Below, one piece after another: positions 8,307 to 15,732 of a DNA stretch of 64,000 bases. How positions within the stretch are numbered: position 1 is the stretch's first letter; the number at the start of each line of letters is the position of its first letter. Location of the stretch: NCBI GenBank assembly GCA_021775955.1, contig JAJFGU010000014.1, forward strand, positions 124,001-188,000. The letters are read 5' to 3'. Made by a program: the position numbers and the translations under genes. This DNA comes from Alphaproteobacteria bacterium (GTDB lineage Bacteria; Pseudomonadota; Alphaproteobacteria; Micavibrionales; Micavibrionaceae). The notes beneath the pieces were generated by a model. The model made no database searches and was not told the DNA's origin. It saw only the letters and a program-made list of their open reading frames with translations.

Positions 8307-8597
8307 ATGGCTACCCTGCCGCATAATTTGGATCTGTTTTTTGAAAGAACTCCGAGAAGCAAGGAAGTTTCTCTTAGTGTTTTATTCCCAAAGTCTCCAT
8401 GGCCCAAGCAAATTGAAAAAGCGAGGCACAATATGAACTTGGCTGCTGATGGTGGAATAGTGAAAAGAGGGGGCATTACAGTTGAAAGCAGAGGTGATGG
8501 AACCTATGATATTATTAAGGGTAGTAGCACCTACGAAGTTGCGAAAGAGAACGGTTGGCCGACTATGCTTATTGAACTTCCTGTTGAACCAGAATAA
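8307..8597 (+). CDS. Small ParB-like domain protein lodged between pdxS and pdxT
   Basis: A 96-residue protein translated with no gap between PdxS and PdxT: its ATG follows the pdxS stop directly, and its last base is the first base of the pdxT ATG. The C-terminal half (GGITVESRGDGTYDIIKGS, then EVAKENGWPTMLIEL) follows the pattern of the ParB/sulfiredoxin-type N-terminal fold, in which GDGxYxIIxGxxR precedes a helix and AAxxxG. The Arg/Glu usual after IIxG is replaced by Ser-Ser, and there is no DNA-binding domain. Composition is A+T-richer than pdxS. The homology is suggestive, not proven; function unknown. Confidence 0.6.
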   Translation: MATLPHNLDLFFERTPRSKEVSLSVLFPKSPWPKQIEKARHNMNLAADGGIVKRGGITVESRGDGTYDIIKGSSTYEVAKENGWPTMLIELPVEPE

Positions 8598-9247
8598 TGA
8601 CTAAAAAAAAATTAAATATAGGAGTCCTTGCTCTGCAAGGTTGCGTCGACAGACACCGCCCGCATATCGAAGCTGCGGGCGCTTCTTTTTGTGCGGTGAA
8701 GACTCCCGAAGAATTTGAGTCCGTTGATGCGCTGATTTTGCCCGGTGGCGAAAGCACGACGATGTTAAAGCTCATTGATACATTTGACCTTGAAGAGTCA
8801 TTGAAAAAAGTTTTTGCAGCCAAGCCGGTCTGGGGGATTTGCGCCGGTTCGATCCTGATGGCGGAAACCGCTTATGTGTCATCTCGAACGAATGTGAGGG
8901 ATCTCATGCAGCAAAGGGAGATCTCTCCTCCCTGCGGTCGTCGAGATGACAGTGAGGAAGTACAAAAATCCTTCGGCCTTCTTCCGATTACAATCGAGCG
9001 CAACGGCTATGGCCGCCAGCGCGAGAGCCACAACGCGGTGGTTGATGGTTTTGAAGTCTCCTTCATCCGTGCGCCGCTGGTTAAGGCCGTCAATGACAAT
9101 GTTGAAATTCTGGCCAGCCATGACGGCACGCCGGTCTGGCTGCGCTCCGGGCGCTATATGGTGACGACCTTCCACCCGGAATTAACGCTTTCCTACCCCT
9201 CACCGATGCACCGGGCCTTCATTGACTTGGTGCGGGCGAGCGCATAA
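8597..9247 (+). CDS. pdxT: Pyridoxal 5'-phosphate synthase glutaminase subunit PdxT, with in-frame insertion
   Basis: A 216-residue class I-type glutaminase that feeds ammonia to PdxS. Visible motifs are IGVLALQGCVDRH, LPGGESTT, the nucleophile Cys82 in GICAGS, ERNGYGRQ, and the catalytic His193-Glu195 in FHPEL. Family length is about 190-200. The extra length is residues 94-119, between SILMAETAY and SFGLLPITIE, where other PdxT proteins have only a few residues. The inserted stretch is encoded by a 75-bp palindromic element. All catalytic motifs remain, so the protein may still work. The gene overlaps the preceding stop by one base. Confidence 0.95.
   Translation: MTKKKLNIGVLALQGCVDRHRPHIEAAGASFCAVKTPEEFESVDALILPGGESTTMLKLIDTFDLEESLKKVFAAKPVWGICAGSILMAETAYVSSRTNVRDLMQQREISPPCGRRDDSEEVQKSFGLLPITIERNGYGRQRESHNAVVDGFEVSFIRAPLVKAVNDNVEILASHDGTPVWLRSGRYMVTTFHPELTLSYPSPMHRAFIDLVRASA
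8877..8951. repeat. 75-bp palindromic element inserted in frame in pdxT
   Basis: The ends TGTCATCTCGA (8877-8887) and TCGAGATGACA (8941-8951) are perfect 11-bp inverted repeats. Inside, GAGGGATCTC (8896-8905) pairs with GAGATCTCTC (8918-8927) with one mismatch. The length is 75 bp, a multiple of three, and it adds about 25 residues without a stop. Size, palindromy and in-frame placement in a housekeeping gene recall the Rickettsia palindromic elements, known to lie inside genes; homology to them is not established here. Confidence 0.8.
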
Positions 9248-9256
9248 AACTTTCCT

Positions 9257-10624
9257 ATGATTAACTATATTTCCACGCGTGGGGGCGGCCCCCAGGGAGA
9301 GCCCAAAAGCTTTGAAGATGTCCTGCTGGAGGGGCTGGCGCCTGATGGCGGGCTGTATGTGCCGCAAACCTGGCCGCAGCTTGATCTGGCGTCGCTCAAG
9401 GGCAAATCCTATATCGAGGTGGCCGAAGCGGTGATGTTTCCCTTTGTCCAGGGCTGCATAGAGCGCGCGGATTTTCGTGCCATTTTGGAACAGACATATA
9501 ATAAGGATGTTTTCCGCGACAAAAATGTCGCGCCGCTGCATAAGGTTTATGAGGGGCTTTACGTGCTCGAGCTTTTTCACGGCCCGACGATTGCGTTTAA
9601 AGATGTGGCGCTGCAATTGCTCGGGCGGTTGTTCGATCATGTGCTGAGCAAACGCGACGAGCATGTGACGATTGTCGGTGCGACCTCTGGTGATACCGGA
9701 TCGGCGGCGATTGAGGGTTGCCGCCATTCCGATCATGTCGATATTTTTATTCTCCATCCCAAGGGCCGCGTGTCGGACGTGCAGCGCAAACAGATGACGA
9801 GCGTGAGGGCGGACAACGTGCACAATGTCGCGCTGGACGGGACGTTCGATGATTGTCAGAATTTGGTCAAGGCGATGTTCAATGATGCTGAGTTTAGAGC
9901 GGAGATGAACCTCTCGGCGGTGAATTCGATCAACTGGGCGCGGATCATGGCGCAGATTGTTTATTACGTGACGACTGTTTTAGAGCTGGGCGAAGATGTG
10001 ACCTTCGTCGTGCCGACCGGGAATTTCGGCAATGTCTTTGCCGGGTATTGCGCGCGGCAGATGGGCGCGCCGTTAAAGCTCGCCGTGGCGACCAATGAAA
10101 ATGACATTCTGACGCGGTTTTTTGAAACCGGAGAGATGCGCGCCATCGAGGTACACCCGACAATGAGCCCGTCGATGGATATCCAGATCTCGAGCAATTT
10201 TGAGCGCTATTTGTTTTATGCGCTGGGGCGCGATAGCGAAAAGCTGCGGAAATTAATGGCGAAATTCAAAGAAACAGGAGCTTTTAAAGCGGACGCAAAA
10301 GGTGATTTCCGGGCCTTCCGCACCGATGAGGCGCAAACACTGGCGACGATTAAAAAGGCCTATGAGGAATCTTCCTATATCCTCGATCCGCATTCGGCAG
10401 TGGGCATGGCGGCGGCGTTGGAGATTGAAAAAACCGACGATGGTCCCGTCGTTACCCTGGCCACAGCCCATCCGGCCAAGTTCCCCGATGCGGTGGAGCG
10501 CGCGATTGGCGAGCGGCCGAAGCTGCCCGCGCATCTGTCTGACCTGATGGAACGCGAGGAGTTCAGCACCGATCTGCCGAATGATCTGAAAGCCGTGCAG
10601 GATTTTATTCGTGCCCATACTTAA
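9257..10624 (+). CDS. thrC: Threonine synthase
   Basis: A 455-residue PLP enzyme that converts O-phosphohomoserine to threonine in the cytoplasm. The N-terminus (INYISTRG, LEGLAPDGGLYVP) and the cofactor lysine Lys115 in HGPTIAFKDVALQ are typical, as are GATSGDTGSAA and the PLP-phosphate-binding VPTGNFGN. Length fits the bacterial long-form ThrC. It begins 9 nt after pdxT and may be part of the same transcript; threonine synthase uses the PLP that PdxST makes, though the link may be only positional. The M16 protease gene follows 41 nt later. Confidence 0.97.
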   Translation: MINYISTRGGGPQGEPKSFEDVLLEGLAPDGGLYVPQTWPQLDLASLKGKSYIEVAEAVMFPFVQGCIERADFRAILEQTYNKDVFRDKNVAPLHKVYEGLYVLELFHGPTIAFKDVALQLLGRLFDHVLSKRDEHVTIVGATSGDTGSAAIEGCRHSDHVDIFILHPKGRVSDVQRKQMTSVRADNVHNVALDGTFDDCQNLVKAMFNDAEFRAEMNLSAVNSINWARIMAQIVYYVTTVLELGEDVTFVVPTGNFGNVFAGYCARQMGAPLKLAVATNENDILTRFFETGEMRAIEVHPTMSPSMDIQISSNFERYLFYALGRDSEKLRKLMAKFKETGAFKADAKGDFRAFRTDEAQTLATIKKAYEESSYILDPHSAVGMAAALEIEKTDDGPVVTLATAHPAKFPDAVERAIGERPKLPAHLSDLMEREEFSTDLPNDLKAVQDFIRAHT

Positions 10625-10665
10625 TCACCGTTGCGTTTCGAGGCCGCCTATATTATCACATTCCG

Positions 10666-11928
10666 ATGAGTGAGATTCGCACCACAAGATTGCCCGGGGG
10701 TTTACGGGTTATAACCGACACCGTACCGGGGATGCACAGCGTTGCCGTCGGCGTGTGGGTCGGGGTTGGCACGCGCCATGAGGACATGATCAATAACGGC
10801 GTCGCTCATTTAACAGAACACATGCTTTTCAAGGGTACCGATAAGCGCAACGCTCAGGAGATCGTTGAAGTTATCGAAAATGTCGGCGGTCATGTCAACG
10901 CCTATACCAGCCGCGAAGTGACCAGCTATCATATCCACCTGATGAAGGATGACCTTGGGCTAGCACTTGATGTGTTGGCCGATCTTGTCCAAAACTCTAC
11001 CATCCCGGAAGAGGAGCTGGAGAAGGAACGCCATGTGGTCTTGCAGGAAATCGGCATGTGCAACGACACGCCCGATGATGTGATCTTTGACAATTATTAT
11101 GAGGCCGCTTATCCGGATCAGGCCCTTGGTGCGCCCATCCTTGGCAAGGCCGATATCGTCGGCACGATGAACCGGGCCGTGCTTGTTGATTACGTAAGGC
11201 GGTTTTATACGCCTGCGCGCATGGTTGTCTCGGCCGCCGGGGCGGTGGATCATGATGCATTCGCGGCGCAGGTGGGTGAGCTGTTTTGTGACCTGCCGCC
11301 CGATATTCGCCAGGGCAAAGTGGCGCCGTTTTACCAAGGTGGCGAGGACCGGCGGGAGAAGGAGCTGGAGCAGAGCCATATTATCTTAGGGTTTCGCGGG
11401 CTGAGCCGTCTGGATGAGGATTATTACGCGATGCAGGCGCTCTCCACCTTGTTGGGCGGCGGGATGTCGTCGCGGCTGTTCCAGGAAATCCGCGAAAAAC
11501 GCGGGCTGGTTTATTCGATTTTCAGTTTTCAGTCGGCCTGGATGGATGACGGGCAATTCGGGATTTATGCCGGGACCGGGCCGAAGGATCTGCCCGAGCT
11601 GGTGCCGGTGATGTGTGATGAGATCAAAGGCGTGATGGATGGCGTTACCGCAGAGGAGCTGGCGCGGGCCAAGGCCCAGATGCGGGCGAGTTTGCTGATG
11701 GGGCGGGAATCGATGATGAGCCGTGCCGACCAGCAGGCCAAGCATCTTTTGTTCCGGGAAAAGGCTTTGGATGTTGAGGATCTGATTACCAAAATTGATG
11801 CGATCGATGGCAAGGCCGTTGCCCGGGTGGCGCAGAAAATATTTACCACCAAGCCGACTCTGGCCGGGCTCGGGCCGATGGGCAAGCTCGAAGCCTATGA
11901 TAAAATTTCCGAGCGCCTCGCCGCTTAA
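10666..11928 (+). CDS. M16 family zinc peptidase (mitochondrial processing peptidase-like)
   Basis: A 420-residue protease of the pitrilysin/M16B type. The inverted zinc motif HxxEH is His48-Leu-Thr-Glu51-His52 in HLTEHMLFKGT, and the downstream Glu-containing ELEKERHVVLQEI supplies the third ligand and supporting Glu. The C-terminal domain has GGGMSSRLFQEIREKRGLVYSI, the usual substrate-binding block. No signal peptide is visible, so it is cytoplasmic. In many alphaproteobacteria this gene follows thrC and a GNAT gene comes next, as here. Substrate is not known; relatives degrade peptides. Confidence 0.93.
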   Translation: MSEIRTTRLPGGLRVITDTVPGMHSVAVGVWVGVGTRHEDMINNGVAHLTEHMLFKGTDKRNAQEIVEVIENVGGHVNAYTSREVTSYHIHLMKDDLGLALDVLADLVQNSTIPEEELEKERHVVLQEIGMCNDTPDDVIFDNYYEAAYPDQALGAPILGKADIVGTMNRAVLVDYVRRFYTPARMVVSAAGAVDHDAFAAQVGELFCDLPPDIRQGKVAPFYQGGEDRREKELEQSHIILGFRGLSRLDEDYYAMQALSTLLGGGMSSRLFQEIREKRGLVYSIFSFQSAWMDDGQFGIYAGTGPKDLPELVPVMCDEIKGVMDGVTAEELARAKAQMRASLLMGRESMMSRADQQAKHLLFREKALDVEDLITKIDAIDGKAVARVAQKIFTTKPTLAGLGPMGKLEAYDKISERLAA

Positions 11929-11969
11929 CTTCAGTTTGTTAACCGAAGCAAATGTGATATTTGTGGCTC

Positions 11970-12569
11970 ATGCTGTTTTTACAAAAGAAGGATGATATCC
12001 ACCTGCCGGATGTGAAGCTGGAGGGCTTTCGCGTTGATATGCGCCCGCCGCGTCATGAGGATTGGCCGCACTGGGTTGAGGTGCGCATGCGCAATTACCG
12101 TCATCTGAAACCGTTTGAGCCAAGCTGGCCGAAGCGCGCCTTAAGCGAGGATTTTTTCCGGCGGCGTTTGTTGCGTCAGTATAATGAGTGGCAGGCCGAT
12201 AAAGGCAATTTCTTTCTCATTTTCAAAAAGGGCGAGGAAGACTCGGGCCTGATCGGCGGGATGAATATCAACAATATCTGCCGCGGCGCGGCGCAATATG
12301 CCTCACTCGGGTACTGGATCGATGAGCGTTATGAAGGCCAGGGTTATATGGCGGAGGCCTTGCGGCTTACCACCCAATATTGCTTTGACGAGCTGGGCCT
12401 TCACCGCATTCATGCCGCCTGTCTAGATCATAATGAGCGAAGTAAAGAATTATTGTTGCGTGCGGGTTTTCGCGAAGAAGGCGTGGCCGAAAAATACATG
12501 AAAATAGATGGGCAGTGGCAGGATCATATTTTGTACGGGTTGACGGCTGAGAACAGGAAGAAGCTTTAA
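11970..12569 (+). CDS. GNAT acetyltransferase, RimJ-like
   Basis: A 199-residue N-acetyltransferase of the RimJ/RimL group, which transfers acetyl from acetyl-CoA to protein N-termini or small amines. Recognisable parts are the N-terminal RPPRHEDWPHWVEVR, the strand YWIDERYEGQGYMAEAL containing the acetyl-CoA loop, LGLHRIHAACLDHNERS and the C-terminal LLRAGFREEGVAEKYMKIDG. I use ATG 11970 rather than the upstream TTG 11961; no convincing Shine-Dalgarno separates them. The stop overlaps the stop of convergent yqgE by 3 nt. It follows thrC and the M16 gene on the same strand. Confidence 0.88.
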   Translation: MLFLQKKDDIHLPDVKLEGFRVDMRPPRHEDWPHWVEVRMRNYRHLKPFEPSWPKRALSEDFFRRRLLRQYNEWQADKGNFFLIFKKGEEDSGLIGGMNINNICRGAAQYASLGYWIDERYEGQGYMAEALRLTTQYCFDELGLHRIHAACLDHNERSKELLLRAGFREEGVAEKYMKIDGQWQDHILYGLTAENRKKL

Positions 12570-13168
12570 GCACTGCCTGATTCGCCCGATAGCATGGCCG
12601 GGTCGATGCCGAGTTTTTCAACCGCCATCTGCCATTTATCATCCGGCTGCGCGCCGAAAATAATTGACGGATCGGGATCAACCACCAGCCAGGAATTTTG
12701 TTGCAGCTCGCCCTCTAACTGCCCGCCGCCCCAGCCGGCATAGCCCAGAATAAACAGCATTTGTTCCGGACCCTTACCGGTGGCGACTTCCTGAAGCGCC
12801 TCGACCGTGCCGGTGACGCTGTAAAGATCATCAATTTTAATGGTGTCATCGCGGCTGAAATCACCGGAGTGCAAAAGAAAACCGCGCGCCGCTTCGACCG
12901 GTCCGCCGCTCATGATTGGCAAAGACAAAGCTTTTAAATCAACCTCGATATCGGAAGTGATATGAAGCTGGTTTAAAAGCTGGTCGAATTTCAAACCGGG
13001 CAGTGTGTGATTAACCACCAGCCCCATTGCGCCGTTTTCATCATGGGCGCAGACGAAAATCACAGCCTTGCTAAAACGCGGGTCGCCGAGTGTTGGCATG
13101 GCCAGAAGCAGCTTGCCGGTGAGGTAAGCGCCGTCTTCTTCTTTGGGTTTTGGATCTTTTGTTGCCAT
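12566..13168 (-). CDS. YqgE/AlgH family protein
   Basis: A 200-residue DUF179 protein. Characteristic blocks are LTGKLLLAMPTLGDPRFSKAVIFVCAHDENGAMGLVVN (given here by its ends, residues 16-53), the GGPVEAARGFLLHS loop and the C-terminal YAGWGGGQLEGEL. The family is widespread in proteobacteria and its biochemical role is unknown; AlgH was first noted in alginate regulation. The ATG at 13168 lies one base from a palindromic repeat element, so most of the 5' leader, including any ribosome site, is repeat sequence; no good Shine-Dalgarno is visible. Confidence 0.94.
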   Translation of the reverse strand: MATKDPKPKEEDGAYLTGKLLLAMPTLGDPRFSKAVIFVCAHDENGAMGLVVNHTLPGLKFDQLLNQLHITSDIEVDLKALSLPIMSGGPVEAARGFLLHSGDFSRDDTIKIDDLYSVTGTVEALQEVATGKGPEQMLFILGYAGWGGGQLEGELQQNSWLVVDPDPSIIFGAQPDDKWQMAVEKLGIDPAMLSGESGSA

Positions 13169-13169
13169 G

Positions 13170-13273
13170 TAGTCACTTGATTTTACTTTTGCAGTGCGTT
13201 ACTGCGCTCCTAAAGTAGGTTAAAAATACTCGTCGTCACTTGCGCCTGCTGCAAAAGTAAAATCAAGTGACTA
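13170..13273. repeat. Palindromic repeat element, copy 1 (yqgE/GT4 intergenic)
   Basis: A 104-bp element bounded by perfect 25-bp inverted repeats, TAGTCACTTGATTTTACTTTTGCAG (two parts: 13170-13189 and 13190-13194) and its complement at 13249-13273. The core contains GCTCCTAAAGTAGGTT and CGTCGTCACTTGCGCC. A second copy with the same ends and core words lies at 23269-23432. It fills almost the whole gap between yqgE and the downstream glycosyltransferase gene and abuts the yqgE start codon. No coding capacity is seen; it resembles a REP/MITE-type non-autonomous repeat or a structured RNA. Confidence 0.85.
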
Positions 13274-13280
13274 TTCGAGT

Positions 13281-14387
13281 CTACTCAGTGGCGGCATAAA
13301 CTTCCAATGTTTTTTCTACGATTAGGTTAATGTCAAACTTGATTTCGGCAAGGGCGCGGCTTTTCTTGCCCATAGCATAGCGTTTTTCTTTATCGATCAG
13401 CAGGAGCTCAATCGCGGCGGTGGTGGTTTTGGCGTCCTTGATGGGAACGAGAATGCCGTTTTCATTGTGTTTAACGGCTTCGCGGCATCCGGGGTGATCG
13501 GTGGTGATGATCGCTTTGCCGCAGGCGGCGGATTCGAGCAAAACGCGCGGAATGCCTTCACCGTAATGGGATGGATAGACGATCAGATCGGCTTTGTTCA
13601 AAAGCCCCGGCATATCTTCGACGCGCCCGAGCCACTCCACCGCGCTGCCCTCGAGCATCAGTCCCATTTCATCGTCTGAGATGGCTTTGGGGTTGTGAAC
13701 GGTCCCGCCGCCGGCGATCTGGAATTTTGCCTGCACACCCTGGGCGGCCAGGATGCCCGCGGCCTCAATAAAAATGTCGATGCCTTTTTCTTTGACCAGC
13801 CGCGTCGGCATGAGAACCACCGGCGGCTCGTTTTGCGGGTTGGGGCCGGGGCTGAATTCCTCTAGATCGACGCCGGAGCCGCGTACGAGGAAAGTGTTTT
13901 CTTCTTTCGCATAGCCCTTTTGTATCATCAAAAACTGATCGTCCGGATTTTGAAAGATAAGAAAGGCACGGGGGCCGCACAGGATATGACGTAAAAGCGG
14001 GCTGATAAAAAAGCGCAGGATAAGAGATTTGTCGTCACCCGAGCGGAATAAATAACCAAGTCCGGCAAGGGTGTAGATTTTCCTGGGTGCCAGAAACAGC
14101 GAAGCCAGCCCGCAGATAAAAGCGTATTTTAGGGTGACGGTGTGGAGTAAATCCGGGTTTTCGGCCTTGATGAGTTTGCGGATGGCAAACATCATGGTCA
14201 GCAGGGATAGCGGGCCAAGGCCGCCGGAGGGTTTTTTGATGGGAACGGTTTTGAAATCATCAAGCTCTTCGTCATCCCCGCCAATCAGGCCGATTGTGAC
14301 GTTATAGCCCTTGTCCCGCGCGCCTTGGGCCAGCGGCAGGCGGCTTTTGATGTCTTCGCGGTCGAAGATATAGAGGATTTTTCTCAT
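13281..14387 (-). CDS. GT4 family glycosyltransferase
   Basis: A 368-residue group 1 (GT-B fold) glycosyltransferase, probably cytoplasmic and membrane-peripheral, acting on lipid-linked sugars. The N-terminal domain starts KILYIFDREDIKSRLPLA, and the C-terminal nucleotide-sugar domain has PTRLVKEKGIDIFIEAA, AGGGTVHNPKAI, WLGRVEDMPGLLNKADLIVYPS, and the EGIPRVLLESAACG donor motif with its Glu pair. It resembles WbpH/PglA-type N-acetylgalactosaminyl or related transferases, but the sugar cannot be read from sequence. It starts 4 nt after the TauE-type gene and likely shares its transcript; asnB lies upstream, as in exopolysaccharide clusters. Confidence 0.9.
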   Translation of the reverse strand: MRKILYIFDREDIKSRLPLAQGARDKGYNVTIGLIGGDDEELDDFKTVPIKKPSGGLGPLSLLTMMFAIRKLIKAENPDLLHTVTLKYAFICGLASLFLAPRKIYTLAGLGYLFRSGDDKSLILRFFISPLLRHILCGPRAFLIFQNPDDQFLMIQKGYAKEENTFLVRGSGVDLEEFSPGPNPQNEPPVVLMPTRLVKEKGIDIFIEAAGILAAQGVQAKFQIAGGGTVHNPKAISDDEMGLMLEGSAVEWLGRVEDMPGLLNKADLIVYPSHYGEGIPRVLLESAACGKAIITTDHPGCREAVKHNENGILVPIKDAKTTTAAIELLLIDKEKRYAMGKKSRALAEIKFDINLIVEKTLEVYAATE

Positions 14388-14391
14388 AGCT

Positions 14392-15126
14392 TCACAATAT
14401 GAGTTTCACCGAGGCAATCAACAGGAAAACGCCGAGAATGCGCCGGAACGCGGTTTCGGAGATTTTATGAAAGGATTTATTGCCAAGATAAATTCCCGCC
14501 GCCATGAACGGGATCATAAACAATCCGTAGAGCAGAATTTGTTTGGTGAATAATCCGGTGACGATAAAAGTGCCGGTTTCAGCCAGCGCCGCCGGGATAA
14601 AAATCAACACCAACAGGCGGCGTAAATGCGCTTTGCCAAGTTGGCGCGAGAACCAGGTGATCAAAACCGGCGCGTTGACGCCGATAAACCCGCCGAGAAA
14701 TCCGCATATGCTGGAGATAAGCCAGTCGAGCGGGTTTGAGCTTTCGGGTGTTTTTAAATCGCGCTCACGGATTTTGGTTTTAAAAATCAGCCACCATAGT
14801 GAGACAATCAAAAAGGCGCAGCCGAGAACGATCTCGAAAATATCCTTGTCGATGATGGTAAGCGCTATAGCGCCGAGAGCGGAACCGACGGCCATAAAGG
14901 CGGCGATGGGAATCCAGTAACGCTTTTCGATGGAAACAGGATCGATTTTGAGCATGGCAAAACCGCCAAGGACAGCAACGAAGGCCTTGAGGACGATGAC
15001 TTCCTTGGCGGCAAGAACAAGGGTGCAAAGCGAAACCAGCACGGCCCCGGTTCCCGTGCCGGTAATGCCTTTCATATAAAAAGCAAGAAAGCCGATCAGG
15101 CCGATGGCGAGATATTCCCATGACAT
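14392..15126 (-). CDS. TauE/SafE family membrane transporter
   Basis: A 244-residue polytopic membrane protein with about seven to eight hydrophobic segments, beginning WEYLAIGLIGFLAFYMKGITGTGTG. The GxxGxG-rich first repeat and second-half repeat SSICGFLGGFIGVNAPVLI are typical of the TauE/SafE family, proposed to export sulfite, sulfoacetate or other anions. Its substrate here is unknown. It is read leftward, 4 nt upstream of the GT4 gene and downstream of an orphan and asnB, so it may be co-transcribed with the glycosyltransferase. Confidence 0.85.
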   Translation of the reverse strand: MSWEYLAIGLIGFLAFYMKGITGTGTGAVLVSLCTLVLAAKEVIVLKAFVAVLGGFAMLKIDPVSIEKRYWIPIAAFMAVGSALGAIALTIIDKDIFEIVLGCAFLIVSLWWLIFKTKIRERDLKTPESSNPLDWLISSICGFLGGFIGVNAPVLITWFSRQLGKAHLRRLLVLIFIPAALAETGTFIVTGLFTKQILLYGLFMIPFMAAGIYLGNKSFHKISETAFRRILGVFLLIASVKLIL

Positions 15127-15184
15127 GTTGGAAGTTTAATAGTTTTTTAAATTCAAGGTACAGAAAAAATGTCCGGTTATATGG

Positions 15185-15673
15185 CTAAGCGTTTGGAGAT
15201 ACAGACATGGGGGCGGTGTGCTTGTCTTCTAACTCATTTCGCTTTCTCCGGTTCCATTCACCTAAACCTACGGATGCTAGACTCACTAAGAATCCCGTAC
15301 CACCCAGAATTTTTGTGTTGATGTAATCTTCAGTGTCTTTTTGTGCCTTGGCAGCATGTGCTATTTTTTTATTAAAACATTCTTCTAAAGTTTCAGGGTC
15401 AGCAACTTCATACGTGCCACCTTCTGAGCGAACAACGGCTGTAGGGTTTTCTGCGACGCAAGCAATTGCTTCTTGGTTCTTATTAAAGGGCTTAGATCCT
15501 TCATAGTCTAGCCAAGCGCCAAGAGATGGAACCACTACAAGAGCCATGACAGCCGCATGAAAATATTCTTTTGCGTTGTTCCTGTGCTTTTTGTAGCTCT
15601 CCCAGTCGACATCTCCCATTTTTTCCTGCATTTCCCAGTCAAGAGGAGTCTCTCCCCAGTCACAATCAGTCAT
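15185..15673 (-). CDS. Two-helix membrane hypothetical protein
   Basis: A 162-residue protein that I do not recognise. Two hydrophobic segments are seen: FHAAVMALVVVPSLGAWL around residues 38-55 and GGTGFLVSLASVGLG around 125-140, separated by a soluble loop with two Cys (residues about 72 and 98) that could lie in the periplasm and form a disulfide. The N-terminus is acidic and Trp-rich. It sits between asnB and the TauE gene and is A+T-richer than both, so it may be an insertion. No enzyme motif is visible. Confidence 0.6.
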   Translation of the reverse strand: MTDCDWGETPLDWEMQEKMGDVDWESYKKHRNNAKEYFHAAVMALVVVPSLGAWLDYEGSKPFNKNQEAIACVAENPTAVVRSEGGTYEVADPETLEECFNKKIAHAAKAQKDTEDYINTKILGGTGFLVSLASVGLGEWNRRKRNELEDKHTAPMSVSPNA

Positions 15674-15732
15674 TTTACATCTCCCATTTTGGCGGCACCA
15701 TAGCCTATTAATGGAGTTATGTCAAGAGATTA

